Positions 47,287-55,956 of a DNA stretch of 64,000 nucleotides are shown here, in pieces. The notes beneath the pieces were generated by a model. It did not search any database. It was not told the DNA's origin and saw only the letters and a list, made by a program, of their open reading frames with translations. The position numbers were made by a program, and so were the translations under genes. The DNA is from Azomonas agilis (GTDB lineage: Bacteria > Pseudomonadota > Gammaproteobacteria > Pseudomonadales > Pseudomonadaceae), in contig NZ_VLKG01000006.1 in NCBI RefSeq assembly GCF_007830255.1, forward strand, positions 124,001 through 188,000, given 5' to 3'. Position 1 is the first letter of the stretch; each line of letters starts with the position of its first letter.

Positions 47287-48966
47287 TCAATCTTCGCGAT
47301 AACGACGCAGTTTCAGTTGCTTACCCGCTACACGGGTATCTTTTAAGCGGCCCAGCAAGCGATCCAAACCTTCATCGGGAAGCTCTACCAAGCTAAAGGT
47401 TTCGCGTACCAAAATGCGCCCGATAGAGTCACGAGCCAAGCCGCCTTCGTTCAGAATTGCGCCAAGCAGGTTACGAGCGGCAATACCGTCGCGGCTACCT
47501 AGGGGCGTACGGCAGCGCGCCCGACCTTCAGCGATCGGCATAGACGCACGGCGCTCGCGCTCACGTCCACTACCTTCACTGGAACGCTCACCCCGAGAAC
47601 GCTCACGGGTATTCGCATTTACTTCAGGGACTGAAGGCTGCTCTTTTTCCAGCTCAGCCAGACTCATGGATTGACCTGCTGTGAGTTTACCCAGCAAAGC
47701 CACCGCAAGTTGACGAGGAGTACAACCAATATCTGCAGTCAACTTGTCCAACAGAGCCCCATGCGTTTCTTCAGCAACGGTTGCCAGCGGAGAAAGGGTG
47801 GCCGTCAACCGACGAACTCGAGCATCCAAAACCTGTTGAGCGGTCGGTAAACGCACCTCAGCCACTTTTTGCCCAGTGACGCGCTCAATCACTTGCAACA
47901 TGCGGCGCTCGCGGGGCGTTACCAACAACAGGGCACGACCATCACGCCCTGCCCGCCCCGTACGACCAATTCGGTGTACATAGGATTCAGGGTCATAGGG
48001 CATATCCACGTTCAACACATGGGTAATACGAGGCACGTCGATACCACGGGCGGCTACGTCTGTTGCCACTACGATGTCCAAACGGCCATCTTTCAAGGAG
48101 TCAATCACGCGCTCGCGTTGATTTTGCGCGATATCGCCATTTAAGGCTGCCGCTTTATATCCTTTGGCTTCCAAAGCGCTGGCCAAATCCAAAGTGGCTT
48201 GCTTGGTGCGTACAAAGGCGATCAAGGCATCAAAGTCCTCAACCTCCAGTAGACGCAAAATCGCTGGGATTTTTTGATCGGCATGCACCAGCAAATGGGC
48301 CTGCTCAATACGGGCTACGGTTTGGGTTTTAGCCGCAATTTTTACATGCTGCGGGTCACGCAAGTACTTTTCAGCAATCGCCCGAATAGAATGGGGCAAA
48401 GTAGCAGAGAACAGCACACTCTGACGGCTCTCGGGCATGGCTTGGAAGATTTGCTCCAAGTCATCCATAAAGCCCAATTTGAGCATTTCGTCCGCCTCGT
48501 CCAACACCAGATAGCGGATGGTGGATAGCAGAGTTTCGTTACGACCTAGGTGGTCAACCAAACGGCCCGGAGTCGCTACAATGACTTGAGCACCTTGACG
48601 AATCGCTTTTAACTGCGGCCCCATAGGAGCGCCGCCATAAATGGCCACAACGCCCACTCCGGGCATTTGGCTGGCATAGCTTTCAAAGGCTGTAGCTACC
48701 TGTAAGGCCAGCTCACGGGTTGGTGCCAAAATCAGCGCTTGGGGTTCCCGTCGGCTAGGATCAATCTTTGACAGAATAGGCAGCGCAAAGGCAGCAGTTT
48801 TACCCGTACCGGTTTGTGCCTGTCCAATCAAGTCATGGCCCGCTAAGATGCCAGGAATAGCTTGGGCTTGGATGGGTGAGGGTTCTTCGTAACCAACAGC
48901 TGTAATGGCAGCAAGTACAGCGGGATGAATACCGAGTGCGGCAAAACCGCCGGTTTCCTGATACAT
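47287..48966 (-). CDS. deaD: DEAD-box ATP-dependent RNA helicase (DeaD/CsdA type)
   Basis: 559 residues. Two RecA domains carry Q motif GYEEPSPIQAQAIP, Walker A AQTGTGKT, DEAD in LVLDEADEML, SAT in LFSATLP, and motif VI HRIGRTGRAGRDG. The C-terminal RNA-binding part is rich in Arg/Glu (residues ~455–490) and ends with a DbpA/CsdA-like domain (LVELPDEGLDRLLGRLKDTRVAGKQLKLRRY). It unwinds structured RNA in ribosome assembly and mRNA decay. The ATG at 48966 starts the Pseudomonas-type MYQETGGFAALGIHP. A long structured leader precedes it. Confidence 0.92.
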   Translation of the reverse strand: MYQETGGFAALGIHPAVLAAITAVGYEEPSPIQAQAIPGILAGHDLIGQAQTGTGKTAAFALPILSKIDPSRREPQALILAPTRELALQVATAFESYASQMPGVGVVAIYGGAPMGPQLKAIRQGAQVIVATPGRLVDHLGRNETLLSTIRYLVLDEADEMLKLGFMDDLEQIFQAMPESRQSVLFSATLPHSIRAIAEKYLRDPQHVKIAAKTQTVARIEQAHLLVHADQKIPAILRLLEVEDFDALIAFVRTKQATLDLASALEAKGYKAAALNGDIAQNQRERVIDSLKDGRLDIVVATDVAARGIDVPRITHVLNVDMPYDPESYVHRIGRTGRAGRDGRALLLVTPRERRMLQVIERVTGQKVAEVRLPTAQQVLDARVRRLTATLSPLATVAEETHGALLDKLTADIGCTPRQLAVALLGKLTAGQSMSLAELEKEQPSVPEVNANTRERSRGERSSEGSGRERERRASMPIAEGRARCRTPLGSRDGIAARNLLGAILNEGGLARDSIGRILVRETFSLVELPDEGLDRLLGRLKDTRVAGKQLKLRRYRED

Positions 48967-49249
48967 GGGTCTTAGCCTCTGCGCGTCCGCAAACACCCAT
49001 GAGCCAGCACTGCACATACCCTGTGATAAGGTCTCCAAGAGACACCCGGGCAGACTGATCGGCGAGGATTTGCGAAATCGCGTATGGTGAGCAAGTAGAT
49101 AATTGTTACGCGCCCGGAGCCGGGCAGAATGTCGAACCTTTCGGCTTGCTAAAACAAGCCATTAGCTTCAACAAGAGGCTAATACTATACCCGAATTTAG
49201 TTCGGCTGCATGCTTTTTTGTTAGTAAGCTGACTATGTTTGTGCAAAAT
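48967..49249 (-). promoter_or_regulatory. Long structured 5' leader and promoter region of deaD
   Basis: No gene between 48967 and 49249. On the minus strand, in order of transcription, are four simple hairpins: CCGAA/TTCGG (49205–49191), ATTAGC/GCTAAT (49183–49161), GGCTTG/CAAGCC (49160–49143) and GCCCG/CGGGC (49125–49112). TATAGT (49189–49184) is a plausible -10, which would leave an untranslated leader of about 210 bases. Long structured leaders are typical of cold-shock helicase mRNAs. Confidence 0.5.
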
Positions 49250-50014
49250 TTAGGTCGCAGGCCGTATATTTTTCAATAATGGTTCCAATGCATAGCCTAA
49301 ATTAGGGGCTAAACGCTCAAGACTCTGCTTCAAATGTGCTTGATCCAAAGCTTGATCCAAGTCGGCTGGAATGAATAATATGACATTTCCCTCTGCCACA
49401 GGCAGCTCCCAATAATGCCGATGAAATAAACCCCTTAATAAAGCAGCTCCCAAGGGTTGGCCATTCGTTGTTGACCATTGATTGATGATCAACCACCCAC
49501 CCACCTGTAACTTACTTTGGCACTGCTCCAAAAATGACCAAGCCAAATGCAACGCGGCAGGCCCTTTGTCCGTGTATAAATCCATAAAAATGAGATCAGC
49601 TTGCTCGACCGAGGATACCAGCGCGCGCGCATCACCTAAACGCAAGGTCACTCGCTCATCTTCTTCTTGCAAATCCAAATAATCTTGAGCAATGCGCACT
49701 ACCTCAGACCGCAGCTCAATCACCTCAGCATCCTGTATGGGCAAAAATTTTAAACAGGCGCGCAGCAAACTTCCGCCCCCTAGCCCCAAGAACAAGGCTG
49801 TTTCTGGATGCGGATGGCACAGCCCACCCAGCAACATGGCTCGCGTGTAGTCGTACTCCAACCAACTGGGATCAGGCATGTACACACAACTTTGCTCTAC
49901 GCCATCACCAAACTCTAAAAATCGGTAATCACCGAGCTCCAGAACTCGTATCACACCAAAGTCATCCTCAGACTCAAGCAATACGCGTTCTTCCCCTTGA
50001 GATATGTGTGTCAT
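49250..50014 (-). CDS. Spermidine-synthase-like methyltransferase-fold protein
   Basis: 254 residues with the Rossmann fold of polyamine synthases: TALFLGLGGGSLLRACLKFLP (motif I), VIELRSEVVRIAQDYLDL, RLGDARALVSS and ADLIFMDLYTDKGPA. The signature residues of true SpeE (for example the DxGD putrescine set) are not all visible, and the protein is shorter than most SpeE enzymes, so polyamine synthesis is not proven. Similar proteins exist in all Pseudomonas near the DEAD-box gene. Good GGGAGG site before the ATG. Confidence 0.75.
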   Translation of the reverse strand: MTHISQGEERVLLESEDDFGVIRVLELGDYRFLEFGDGVEQSCVYMPDPSWLEYDYTRAMLLGGLCHPHPETALFLGLGGGSLLRACLKFLPIQDAEVIELRSEVVRIAQDYLDLQEEDERVTLRLGDARALVSSVEQADLIFMDLYTDKGPAALHLAWSFLEQCQSKLQVGGWLIINQWSTTNGQPLGAALLRGLFHRHYWELPVAEGNVILFIPADLDQALDQAHLKQSLERLAPNLGYALEPLLKNIRPAT

Positions 50015-50138
50015 TCAACCTCCCGTTTTGAATCAACCTAGTTGCCAGTCCAAGCAAAGTCTGGCACTACTAAATTACATGGGCCGGACTGCATTAGCCC
50101 TGTTTTCTCACTCCATTAAGGAATAAGGAGCGCATGGT

Positions 50139-51122
50139 ATGAGCAAGCGCGTTGCTTTGGTACTGGGCTCTGGTGGTGCTCGTGGCTATGCCCACATTGG
50201 TGTGATTGATGAATTAGAGGCTCGAGGTTACAAAATCGACTGCATCGCCGGTTGCTCTATGGGATCAGTCATTGGTGGAGTCTATGCTTCTGGTCAGCTT
50301 GCGCCCTTTCGTGAATGGATCGAAGCCTTAGATTACTTAGATGTCATGCGCCTGCTGGATGTGAGTTTTAGCATGGGCGCTATTCGAGGGGAAAAAATTT
50401 TCGGGCACATCCGAAGCTTAATTGGTGATATCCGTATTGAGGATCTGCCTATTCCTTTCACTGCTGTGGCTACCGATCTTGCCAATCAGCAAGAGGTTTG
50501 GTTCCAAGAGGGATGTCTTAATCAAGCTATGCGGGCATCAGCAGCTATTCCAAGCCTATTCACTCCAGTAACGCTAGGGCGACGGGTACTTGTGGATGGC
50601 GGGTTGCTCAACCCTTTGCCGATTGTCCCTGTGGTATCCAGCCACTGTGACCTCATTGTCGCTGTTAATCTCAGCGCCAGCGGGAATCGACAGTATTCTT
50701 TACCTTTTGTGGAGCGCCCTCGCATCACCCACGGATATTTTGACCATCTGGTGGAGTCCCTCAGCTCTCACCTCACCTTTTGGCGACGCGATGCAGAAGA
50801 TGCCCCCACCCTCATCAGCCCCCCTTCATTGGATACCATGGAGGCCAGAGAATCTGAACAGGGAACCCCAAAATCGGCTGAGGGTTCTAAGGTGATTGAT
50901 GAAACGGGCCCAGCCTCCATGCTGGAGCTCATCAACCAGAGCATTGAAGTGATGCAAAATGCGTTAACTCAATACAAGATTGCAGGCTATCCCCCAGATA
51001 TCCTGATCAGTGTCCCAAGGCGCGCCTGCCGCTTTTTCGAGTTCTATCGAGCCACCGAAATGATCCAGCTTGGACGCATCATCGCCTGTGAAGCACTGGA
51101 TCACTACGAAGCGCGTCTTTAG
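50139..51122 (+). CDS. Patatin-like phospholipase, RssA family
   Basis: 327 residues. The oxyanion motif GSGGARGYAHIG (10–21), the nucleophile elbow GCSMGS with Ser40, and the DGG of LVDGGLLNPLP form the Ser-Asp dyad of patatin-like lipases. A C-terminal extension of about 90 residues contains an acidic linker. Substrate is unknown; the E. coli homologue RssA is also uncharacterised. AAGGAG precedes the start. Its stop codon overlaps that of the convergent AI-2E gene (TTAG). Confidence 0.86.
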   Translation: MSKRVALVLGSGGARGYAHIGVIDELEARGYKIDCIAGCSMGSVIGGVYASGQLAPFREWIEALDYLDVMRLLDVSFSMGAIRGEKIFGHIRSLIGDIRIEDLPIPFTAVATDLANQQEVWFQEGCLNQAMRASAAIPSLFTPVTLGRRVLVDGGLLNPLPIVPVVSSHCDLIVAVNLSASGNRQYSLPFVERPRITHGYFDHLVESLSSHLTFWRRDAEDAPTLISPPSLDTMEARESEQGTPKSAEGSKVIDETGPASMLELINQSIEVMQNALTQYKIAGYPPDILISVPRRACRFFEFYRATEMIQLGRIIACEALDHYEARL

Positions 51123-52204
51123 GACATATCAGGGCGGCCATCAGTTGGAGCGGGAGGAGAAACCTTTAACTCCTCCTTTTGAGCCCAGTCCGTTATCAAA
51201 CTGAAGGCAACCGCTAATAGCGTCGGGCCTAAGAACAGCCCCATAAAACCAAAAGCCAAAATGCCGCCAAAAACGCCCAGTAATACAACCACTAAGGGCA
51301 AATTCCCGCCACGGCTGATCAAATAGGGCTTAAGGATGTTATCCACGCCACTGATGACAAAAAATCCCCAAATTCCCAAAAAAATAGCAGCGCCGTAGGC
51401 CTCTTCCCAAGCCAACCAAATAGTGGCCGGAATCCAGATCAAGGGCGGGCCCATAGGCACTAAACTTAGGACAAAGGTCAAAATCCCCCAAATCAAAGCA
51501 CCCGGCAACTGCACCACCAAAAAACCGATAAAAGCCAAAGCACCTTGGGCCGCAGCAGTTCCAATCACGCCGTTCACTACGCGTTGAACCGTACCCGCCA
51601 CCAAGTCCCAATAATGGTCTGAGCGTTCTGCACCTATTAATCGGTAGAGTAAACTGCGTATAAAAGCTGCTAAACGTGGCCCATCTCGGTAGAAAAAGAA
51701 CACAAAGATTAGACTTAAGACAATCTCCAATATCCCCGTACCCAGACGCGCGCTGTTGACCAGCAACCAGTTTCCTACCTGAATCATGTAGGGACGAACG
51801 CTGACTAAAAGAGCCGTTCCTTGAGCATCTACGGTATTCCAAGCCTGAACCAGCCATTCGCCAAAGGGCCAATTAATCAACCAAGGCGGCGGAGGCGGTA
51901 ATCCATCCACCTGAAGATCACGAATCAGCGTATTGGCGGCCATGATGTAGTCCGCCACATTGAATCCAAACCACACCAAAGGAGCAGCTACTACCAACAT
52001 CCAACCACAGGTCAAAATGGCTGAAGCTAAGGATGTCTGCCCTCCTAAAGCCCGAGTCAACAAACGCATTAATGGCCAGCTAGCAAAAGCCAACAAAGCC
52101 GCCCAAAACAATACGGATACGAAGGGTGCCAGTACCCAAAGACAAGCAACCAATAAAGCCATCCACAAAATCTGCACGAGCAAGCGGTCATTAATATCGC
52201 GCAT
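51119..52204 (-). CDS. AI-2E family transporter / permease (YdiK-like)
   Basis: 361-residue inner-membrane protein with seven or eight hydrophobic segments, including an N-terminal pair, a soluble stretch around residues 85–135, and the conserved C-terminal block VDNILKPYLISRGGNLPLVVVLLGVFGGILAFGFMGLFLGP. That block defines the AI-2E/PerM family. Transport of autoinducer-2 is shown only for one member; other members export ions such as Na+/H+, so substrate is open. Convergent with the patatin gene. Confidence 0.87.
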   Translation of the reverse strand: MRDINDRLLVQILWMALLVACLWVLAPFVSVLFWAALLAFASWPLMRLLTRALGGQTSLASAILTCGWMLVVAAPLVWFGFNVADYIMAANTLIRDLQVDGLPPPPPWLINWPFGEWLVQAWNTVDAQGTALLVSVRPYMIQVGNWLLVNSARLGTGILEIVLSLIFVFFFYRDGPRLAAFIRSLLYRLIGAERSDHYWDLVAGTVQRVVNGVIGTAAAQGALAFIGFLVVQLPGALIWGILTFVLSLVPMGPPLIWIPATIWLAWEEAYGAAIFLGIWGFFVISGVDNILKPYLISRGGNLPLVVVLLGVFGGILAFGFMGLFLGPTLLAVAFSLITDWAQKEELKVSPPAPTDGRPDMS

Positions 52205-52233
52205 TAACTACATCATCCTAAAAATTAAAGGCA

Positions 52234-53088
52234 TCATTCACGAAATCGCAAGTATAAGCCTTGATCTGCGGTATTCTGCCACTCTAAACGCCTAGCAATA
52301 CCGCCTATAGGCTCTAAAGCTTTATACCAAGACTCAGCGGCCTGCCCTTCTATCTTAAGGTATAGGCGGCTGTCTAATCGCACTAAGCGGGCCAGTCTTT
52401 GAACCCAAGCGGGATCGGGGATTTCGGGCAGACTGGGCAGGCTCAAAAATCCCTGTTGGCGCAACTGACGCAGTAAGGTATCAGCGGTAGGTAACAAATA
52501 TTCTATTGAATCTGCGGCCTCTAACTGCTCGATATACAGCAAGGCCTGCCCGGTACCACGAGTAGCAGCATACACGGCAACCAAAGTTGAACTTTGAGGC
52601 AGTCGAGCCAACAAATAGGCTTGCTGCCGCTCCAAACCATATAGAGAGGAGCGTTTAAAGATCAGATTGGCCCACAGATCACTGGCTCCACAATCAGATC
52701 CTTGGCACCAAAACAGCAATACTGCCCCCTGATCCAGTAAATTCTGACGCGCTAGCTCAAAAGCCTCTAATTCCGTATGCCATGCAGGCAATTGATACAA
52801 AGCAATGCTTTGCTCCCCCGAAATACTGGCTTGCTCCTCCAGACGCAAACGCCCGCTAATGCGCCGCAGTAATCCCATGGGATACACCCGATGAGTCACG
52901 CTGGCCTGCTCTTGCTCCACAAGCTGCGCGTCCGCATAACGCTGCCAAGTTAAGACGGATGCGGCAGGCATAGCGACTGGTTCTGCCTGCACACAGGAAA
53001 CGCCCGATAAAAAAACTAATAAAATCATAGGACTCAGCAAAGGCTGGGCGTTGAGGTACGAGGTAATATGAGCTAACGTCCTGAACAT
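52234..53088 (-). CDS. DUF4892 domain protein, exported
   Basis: 284 residues with an N-terminal signal segment (MILLVFLSGVSCVQA, about residues 21–35). The conserved features are VLLFWCQGSDCGASDLWANLIF (paired Cys that may form a disulphide) and QAYLLARLPQ. This is the DUF4892 family of Pseudomonas; no function is known to me. Start is uncertain: GTG at 53115, ATG at 53088 (chosen) or ATG at 53028 are all in frame, and none has a strong ribosome site. It lies 29 bp upstream of the AI-2E gene in the same direction. Confidence 0.75.
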   Translation of the reverse strand: MFRTLAHITSYLNAQPLLSPMILLVFLSGVSCVQAEPVAMPAASVLTWQRYADAQLVEQEQASVTHRVYPMGLLRRISGRLRLEEQASISGEQSIALYQLPAWHTELEAFELARQNLLDQGAVLLFWCQGSDCGASDLWANLIFKRSSLYGLERQQAYLLARLPQSSTLVAVYAATRGTGQALLYIEQLEAADSIEYLLPTADTLLRQLRQQGFLSLPSLPEIPDPAWVQRLARLVRLDSRLYLKIEGQAAESWYKALEPIGGIARRLEWQNTADQGLYLRFRE

Positions 53089-53285
53089 AAAGAAATTCCA
53101 CAACCAGATAATCACTCAAAGGCTCGTCAGTCCCCTTGAACAAGTCAAGCAGCGCCCTGTTGCAGTCTGTGTGCCTATGCCTAACCACAACAACATCAAG
53201 CGCTAAATGATAAGATGTTCCGTTCAGCCCACCACAAGACTAAATACTGACATTCGATCTCTGTTGTGACTTCAAACTGGATTCA

Positions 53286-53305
53286 TCCGTCTACTCAAAG
53301 ACGGA
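53286..53305. other. Short palindrome upstream of fabA
   Basis: TCCGTCT and AGACGGA form a perfect seven-pair stem with a six-base loop, 46 bases before the fabA ATG. It may lie in the mRNA leader or be an operator. The wider gap 53089–53351 shows no gene. Confidence 0.4.
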
Positions 53306-53351
53306 AAATCTGGCTTAGACCAGCACCGTCAGGGATCATTGAGGAACTCGC

Positions 53352-53867
53352 ATGAGCAAGAAAAACGCCTTTACCCGGGAAGAATTGTTGAGCTGCAGCC
53401 GTGGCGAACTCTTTGGCCCCGGCAACGCCCAACTGCCTGCCCCTAATATGCTGATGATGGATCGAATCATCCATATCAGCGAGGTAGGTGGGAAATTCGG
53501 CAAAGGCGAAATTGTGGCCGAGCTGGATATTAGTCCTGATCTTTGGTTCTTTGCTTGCCACTTTGAGGGCGATCCCGTTATGCCGGGTTGCCTTGGCCTA
53601 GATGCCATGTGGCAACTGGTTGGTTTTTACCTCGGCTGGCAGGGAAACCCCGGTCGAGGCCGAGCCTTAGGCTCAGGGGAGGTTAAGTTTTTTGGCCAAG
53701 TACTCCCAACCGCCAAAAAACTGACGTACAACATTCACATCAAACGCACCATCAACCGTTCGCTGATCCTTGGCATCGCCGATGGCACGGTCAGTGTTGA
53801 CGGTCGAGAAATTTACAGCGCCGAAAGCTTACGCGTCGGCCTGTTTACTTCTACTGACAGCTTCTGA
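53352..53867 (+). CDS. fabA: 3-hydroxydecanoyl-ACP dehydratase/isomerase
   Basis: 171-residue bifunctional enzyme that introduces the cis double bond in anaerobic unsaturated fatty acid synthesis. His70 ([13 protein letters not shown]) and Asp84 (LGLDAMWQL) are the E. coli catalytic positions exactly. GAGGAACTCGC precedes the ATG. It is coupled with fabB 11 bp downstream, as in Pseudomonas, where the pair is controlled by DesT/FabR-like repressors. Confidence 0.98.
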   Translation: MSKKNAFTREELLSCSRGELFGPGNAQLPAPNMLMMDRIIHISEVGGKFGKGEIVAELDISPDLWFFACHFEGDPVMPGCLGLDAMWQLVGFYLGWQGNPGRGRALGSGEVKFFGQVLPTAKKLTYNIHIKRTINRSLILGIADGTVSVDGREIYSAESLRVGLFTSTDSF

Positions 53868-53878
53868 AGGACATCCGC

Positions 53879-55096
53879 ATGCGTCGCGTCGTGATCACCG
53901 GCCTTGGCATCGTATCTTGCCTAGGCAATGACAAAGACACCGTCTCTGCCAACCTACGGGCTAGCCGCCCCGGTATCCGCTTCAATCAAGCTTATGCGGA
54001 TATGGGACTGCGCAGCCAAGTCTCTGGCTCCATTAACTTAAACCTAGAAGAGTTGATTGACCGTAAGCTGATTCGCTTTATGGGAGATGCGGCGGCCTAC
54101 GCCTACCTCTCCATGGAGCAAGCGATTAAAGACTCTGGTCTGACACCCGAACAGGTCTCTAACCCGCGCACGGGCTTAATCGCAGGTTCCGGCGGGGCAT
54201 CCACCTTTAACCAGATGGAAGCCATCGACATCCTGCGCGAAAAAGGGGTCAAGCGCGTAGGCCCATACCGTGTTACCCGTACTATGGGTAGTACCGTATC
54301 GGCTTGTCTGGCTACCCCCTTCAAAATCAAAGGCGTTAACTACTCCATCTCCTCAGCCTGTGCGACCAGTGCTCACTGTATCGGTCAAGCCGTTGAGCAA
54401 ATCCAGATGGGGAAACAAGACGTAGTATTCGCCGGCGGTGGTGAAGAAGAGCATTGGAGCCAAAGCTGCCTGTTTGATGCAATGGGCGCTTTGTCTACCC
54501 AATACAACGAAACCCCCGAAAAAGCCTCCCGTGCTTACGATGCCAAACGTGACGGCTTCGTGATTGCAGGTGGCGGCGGTATGATCGTCGTTGAAGAGTT
54601 AGAACACGCCCTTAAGCGTGGTGCTAAAATCTATGCCGAGATTATCGGCTACGGTGCTACCTCCGATGGCTACGACATGGTTGCTCCCAGCGGTGAAGGT
54701 GCTATTCGCTGCATGCAACTAGCCCTATCTACCGTAGAGGGTACTGTTGACTATCTGAACACCCACGGTACCTCTACTCCCGTCGGGGATGTTGCCGAAG
54801 CTAAGGCCATACGCACCCTGTTTGGAGATAAAGTACCGCCCATTAGCTCAACCAAGAGCCTATCTGGGCACTCCTTAGGAGCTGCGGGTGTACATGAAGC
54901 TATCTACTCGCTGTTAATGCTGGAAGGTAACTTCATCGCTGGCTCAGCTAACATTGAGGAGATTGACCCCGAAGTGGCTGATCTGCCGATCCTCACCCAA
55001 ACTCGTGAAGATACCCAATTGGATATTGTCATGAGTAACAGTTTTGGCTTCGGTGGTACCAACGCCACGCTGGTATTTAAGCGCTGGCAAGCTTAA
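53879..55096 (+). CDS. fabB: 3-oxoacyl-ACP synthase I
   Basis: 405-residue ketosynthase that elongates the cis-3-decenoyl product of FabA. The acyl Cys161 is in [12 protein letters not shown], and the two catalytic His are in [11 protein letters not shown] and [25 protein letters not shown] is the C-terminal glycine-rich loop. It forms the fabAB operon, closed by a strong terminator. Confidence 0.98.
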   Translation: MRRVVITGLGIVSCLGNDKDTVSANLRASRPGIRFNQAYADMGLRSQVSGSINLNLEELIDRKLIRFMGDAAAYAYLSMEQAIKDSGLTPEQVSNPRTGLIAGSGGASTFNQMEAIDILREKGVKRVGPYRVTRTMGSTVSACLATPFKIKGVNYSISSACATSAHCIGQAVEQIQMGKQDVVFAGGGEEEHWSQSCLFDAMGALSTQYNETPEKASRAYDAKRDGFVIAGGGGMIVVEELEHALKRGAKIYAEIIGYGATSDGYDMVAPSGEGAIRCMQLALSTVEGTVDYLNTHGTSTPVGDVAEAKAIRTLFGDKVPPISSTKSLSGHSLGAAGVHEAIYSLLMLEGNFIAGSANIEEIDPEVADLPILTQTREDTQLDIVMSNSFGFGGTNATLVFKRWQA

Positions 55097-55110
55097 GCCG
55101 TATCCTTTGA

Positions 55111-55148
55111 GAGCACAGGGTGGACACACCACCCTGATGCTCCATTTT
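55111..55148 (+). terminator. Terminator after fabB
   Basis: GAGCA-CAGGGTGG pairs with CCACCCTG-A-TGCTC (13 pairs, one bulge, five-base loop) and is followed by CATTTT. It may also serve the small gene on the opposite strand. Confidence 0.85.
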
Positions 55149-55188
55149 CCGCTATACCCAGTGTCTCACCCAGCACGGCTACGGCTGC

Positions 55189-55431
55189 TTAGTGCAACAT
55201 TCTTGATACTGTATCGCTTCCGTAAGTATCGTAGTCATCCTCTACTACTTTCCCAGCCATTTGCATTCCTGCACTGAACATAGCTTTTGCAATTTCAATA
55301 TGCTGCCCTTGCAGAAACTCTTTAGCCTGATCTGAAAAGTCCAAGGTTACCAATACGGTTTCATCCTCAGCTCGGCGCAACACCAAACGGCCATCAGAAA
55401 GCTCAATGATTTCTAAAAATGAGGTAGACAT
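55189..55431 (-). CDS. Small conserved Pseudomonas protein of unknown function
   Basis: 80 residues, acidic at the C-terminus. MSTSFLEIIELSDGRLVLRRAEDETVLVTLDFSDQAKEFLQGQHIEIAKAMFSAGMQMAG closely resembles the short protein found beside topA in all pseudomonads (PA3009 type). No signal peptide or TM segment. The ATG at 55431 with GAGGATA upstream is chosen; the open frame extends 15 codons further. Third gene of topA–DUF6586–this. Confidence 0.82.
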   Translation of the reverse strand: MSTSFLEIIELSDGRLVLRRAEDETVLVTLDFSDQAKEFLQGQHIEIAKAMFSAGMQMAGKVVEDDYDTYGSDTVSRMLH

Positions 55432-55469
55432 ACTGGAGTATCCTCGTTTGAAGGTGATTAGGTAATGCC

Positions 55470-55934
55470 CTACCATTCCGTCATTGCTTCACGAAAACGC
55501 AGGATTAATGCTTTCAACTGCTGCCGCCAGTATTCTACTTCTGATGCCGTAGGTAACACTCTATGTTCTACTCCTCCTAACGGACGGTATAAAGCAGCAT
55601 ATTGCTCCAATAGCAAGCTCAGCCAACTATCAGAAACGGCGGTTAACTCCAGTAATTCAGCCAACTCAGGAGCCACCAAAGAGGCCTGCCGAGTGGCATC
55701 AAATATTTGAATCAAAGTCCAAGTATCGGCTTGCTGAAAACGGTAATACCCCAGAACCTCTTGGCACAACCCCAATACAGCACCGTACAGATGAAAAATG
55801 CAAGCCTCGCGCTCAGCCTGCACTAATCCTGCGGCATTCAAACTGCTGTTCAGCTCTGCCTGCCGCCATTGTTCCAGAGCGAGTCCCGCAAAATAAATTT
55901 TTTGATTGGTACGAGTATAACGCTCTTGGGCCAT
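55470..55934 (-). CDS. DUF6586 family protein
   Basis: 154 residues, alpha-helical, cytoplasmic. It begins MAQERYTRTNQKIYFAGLALEQWRQAE and includes EREACIFHLYGAVLGLCQEVLGYY, which is characteristic of the Pseudomonas family next to topA. No function known. The ATG at 55934 with GGAG upstream is preferred to a GTG five codons earlier. It starts 22 bp after topA. Confidence 0.82.
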   Translation of the reverse strand: MAQERYTRTNQKIYFAGLALEQWRQAELNSSLNAAGLVQAEREACIFHLYGAVLGLCQEVLGYYRFQQADTWTLIQIFDATRQASLVAPELAELLELTAVSDSWLSLLLEQYAALYRPLGGVEHRVLPTASEVEYWRQQLKALILRFREAMTEW

Positions 55935-55956
55935 AAAGACTCCGAACACCTCTAAC

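Noticed and set aside
53295-53608. Overlapping minus-strand frames under fabA
   Set aside because: They are antisense shadows of the strongly conserved fabA coding sequence, without ribosome sites or family motifs.
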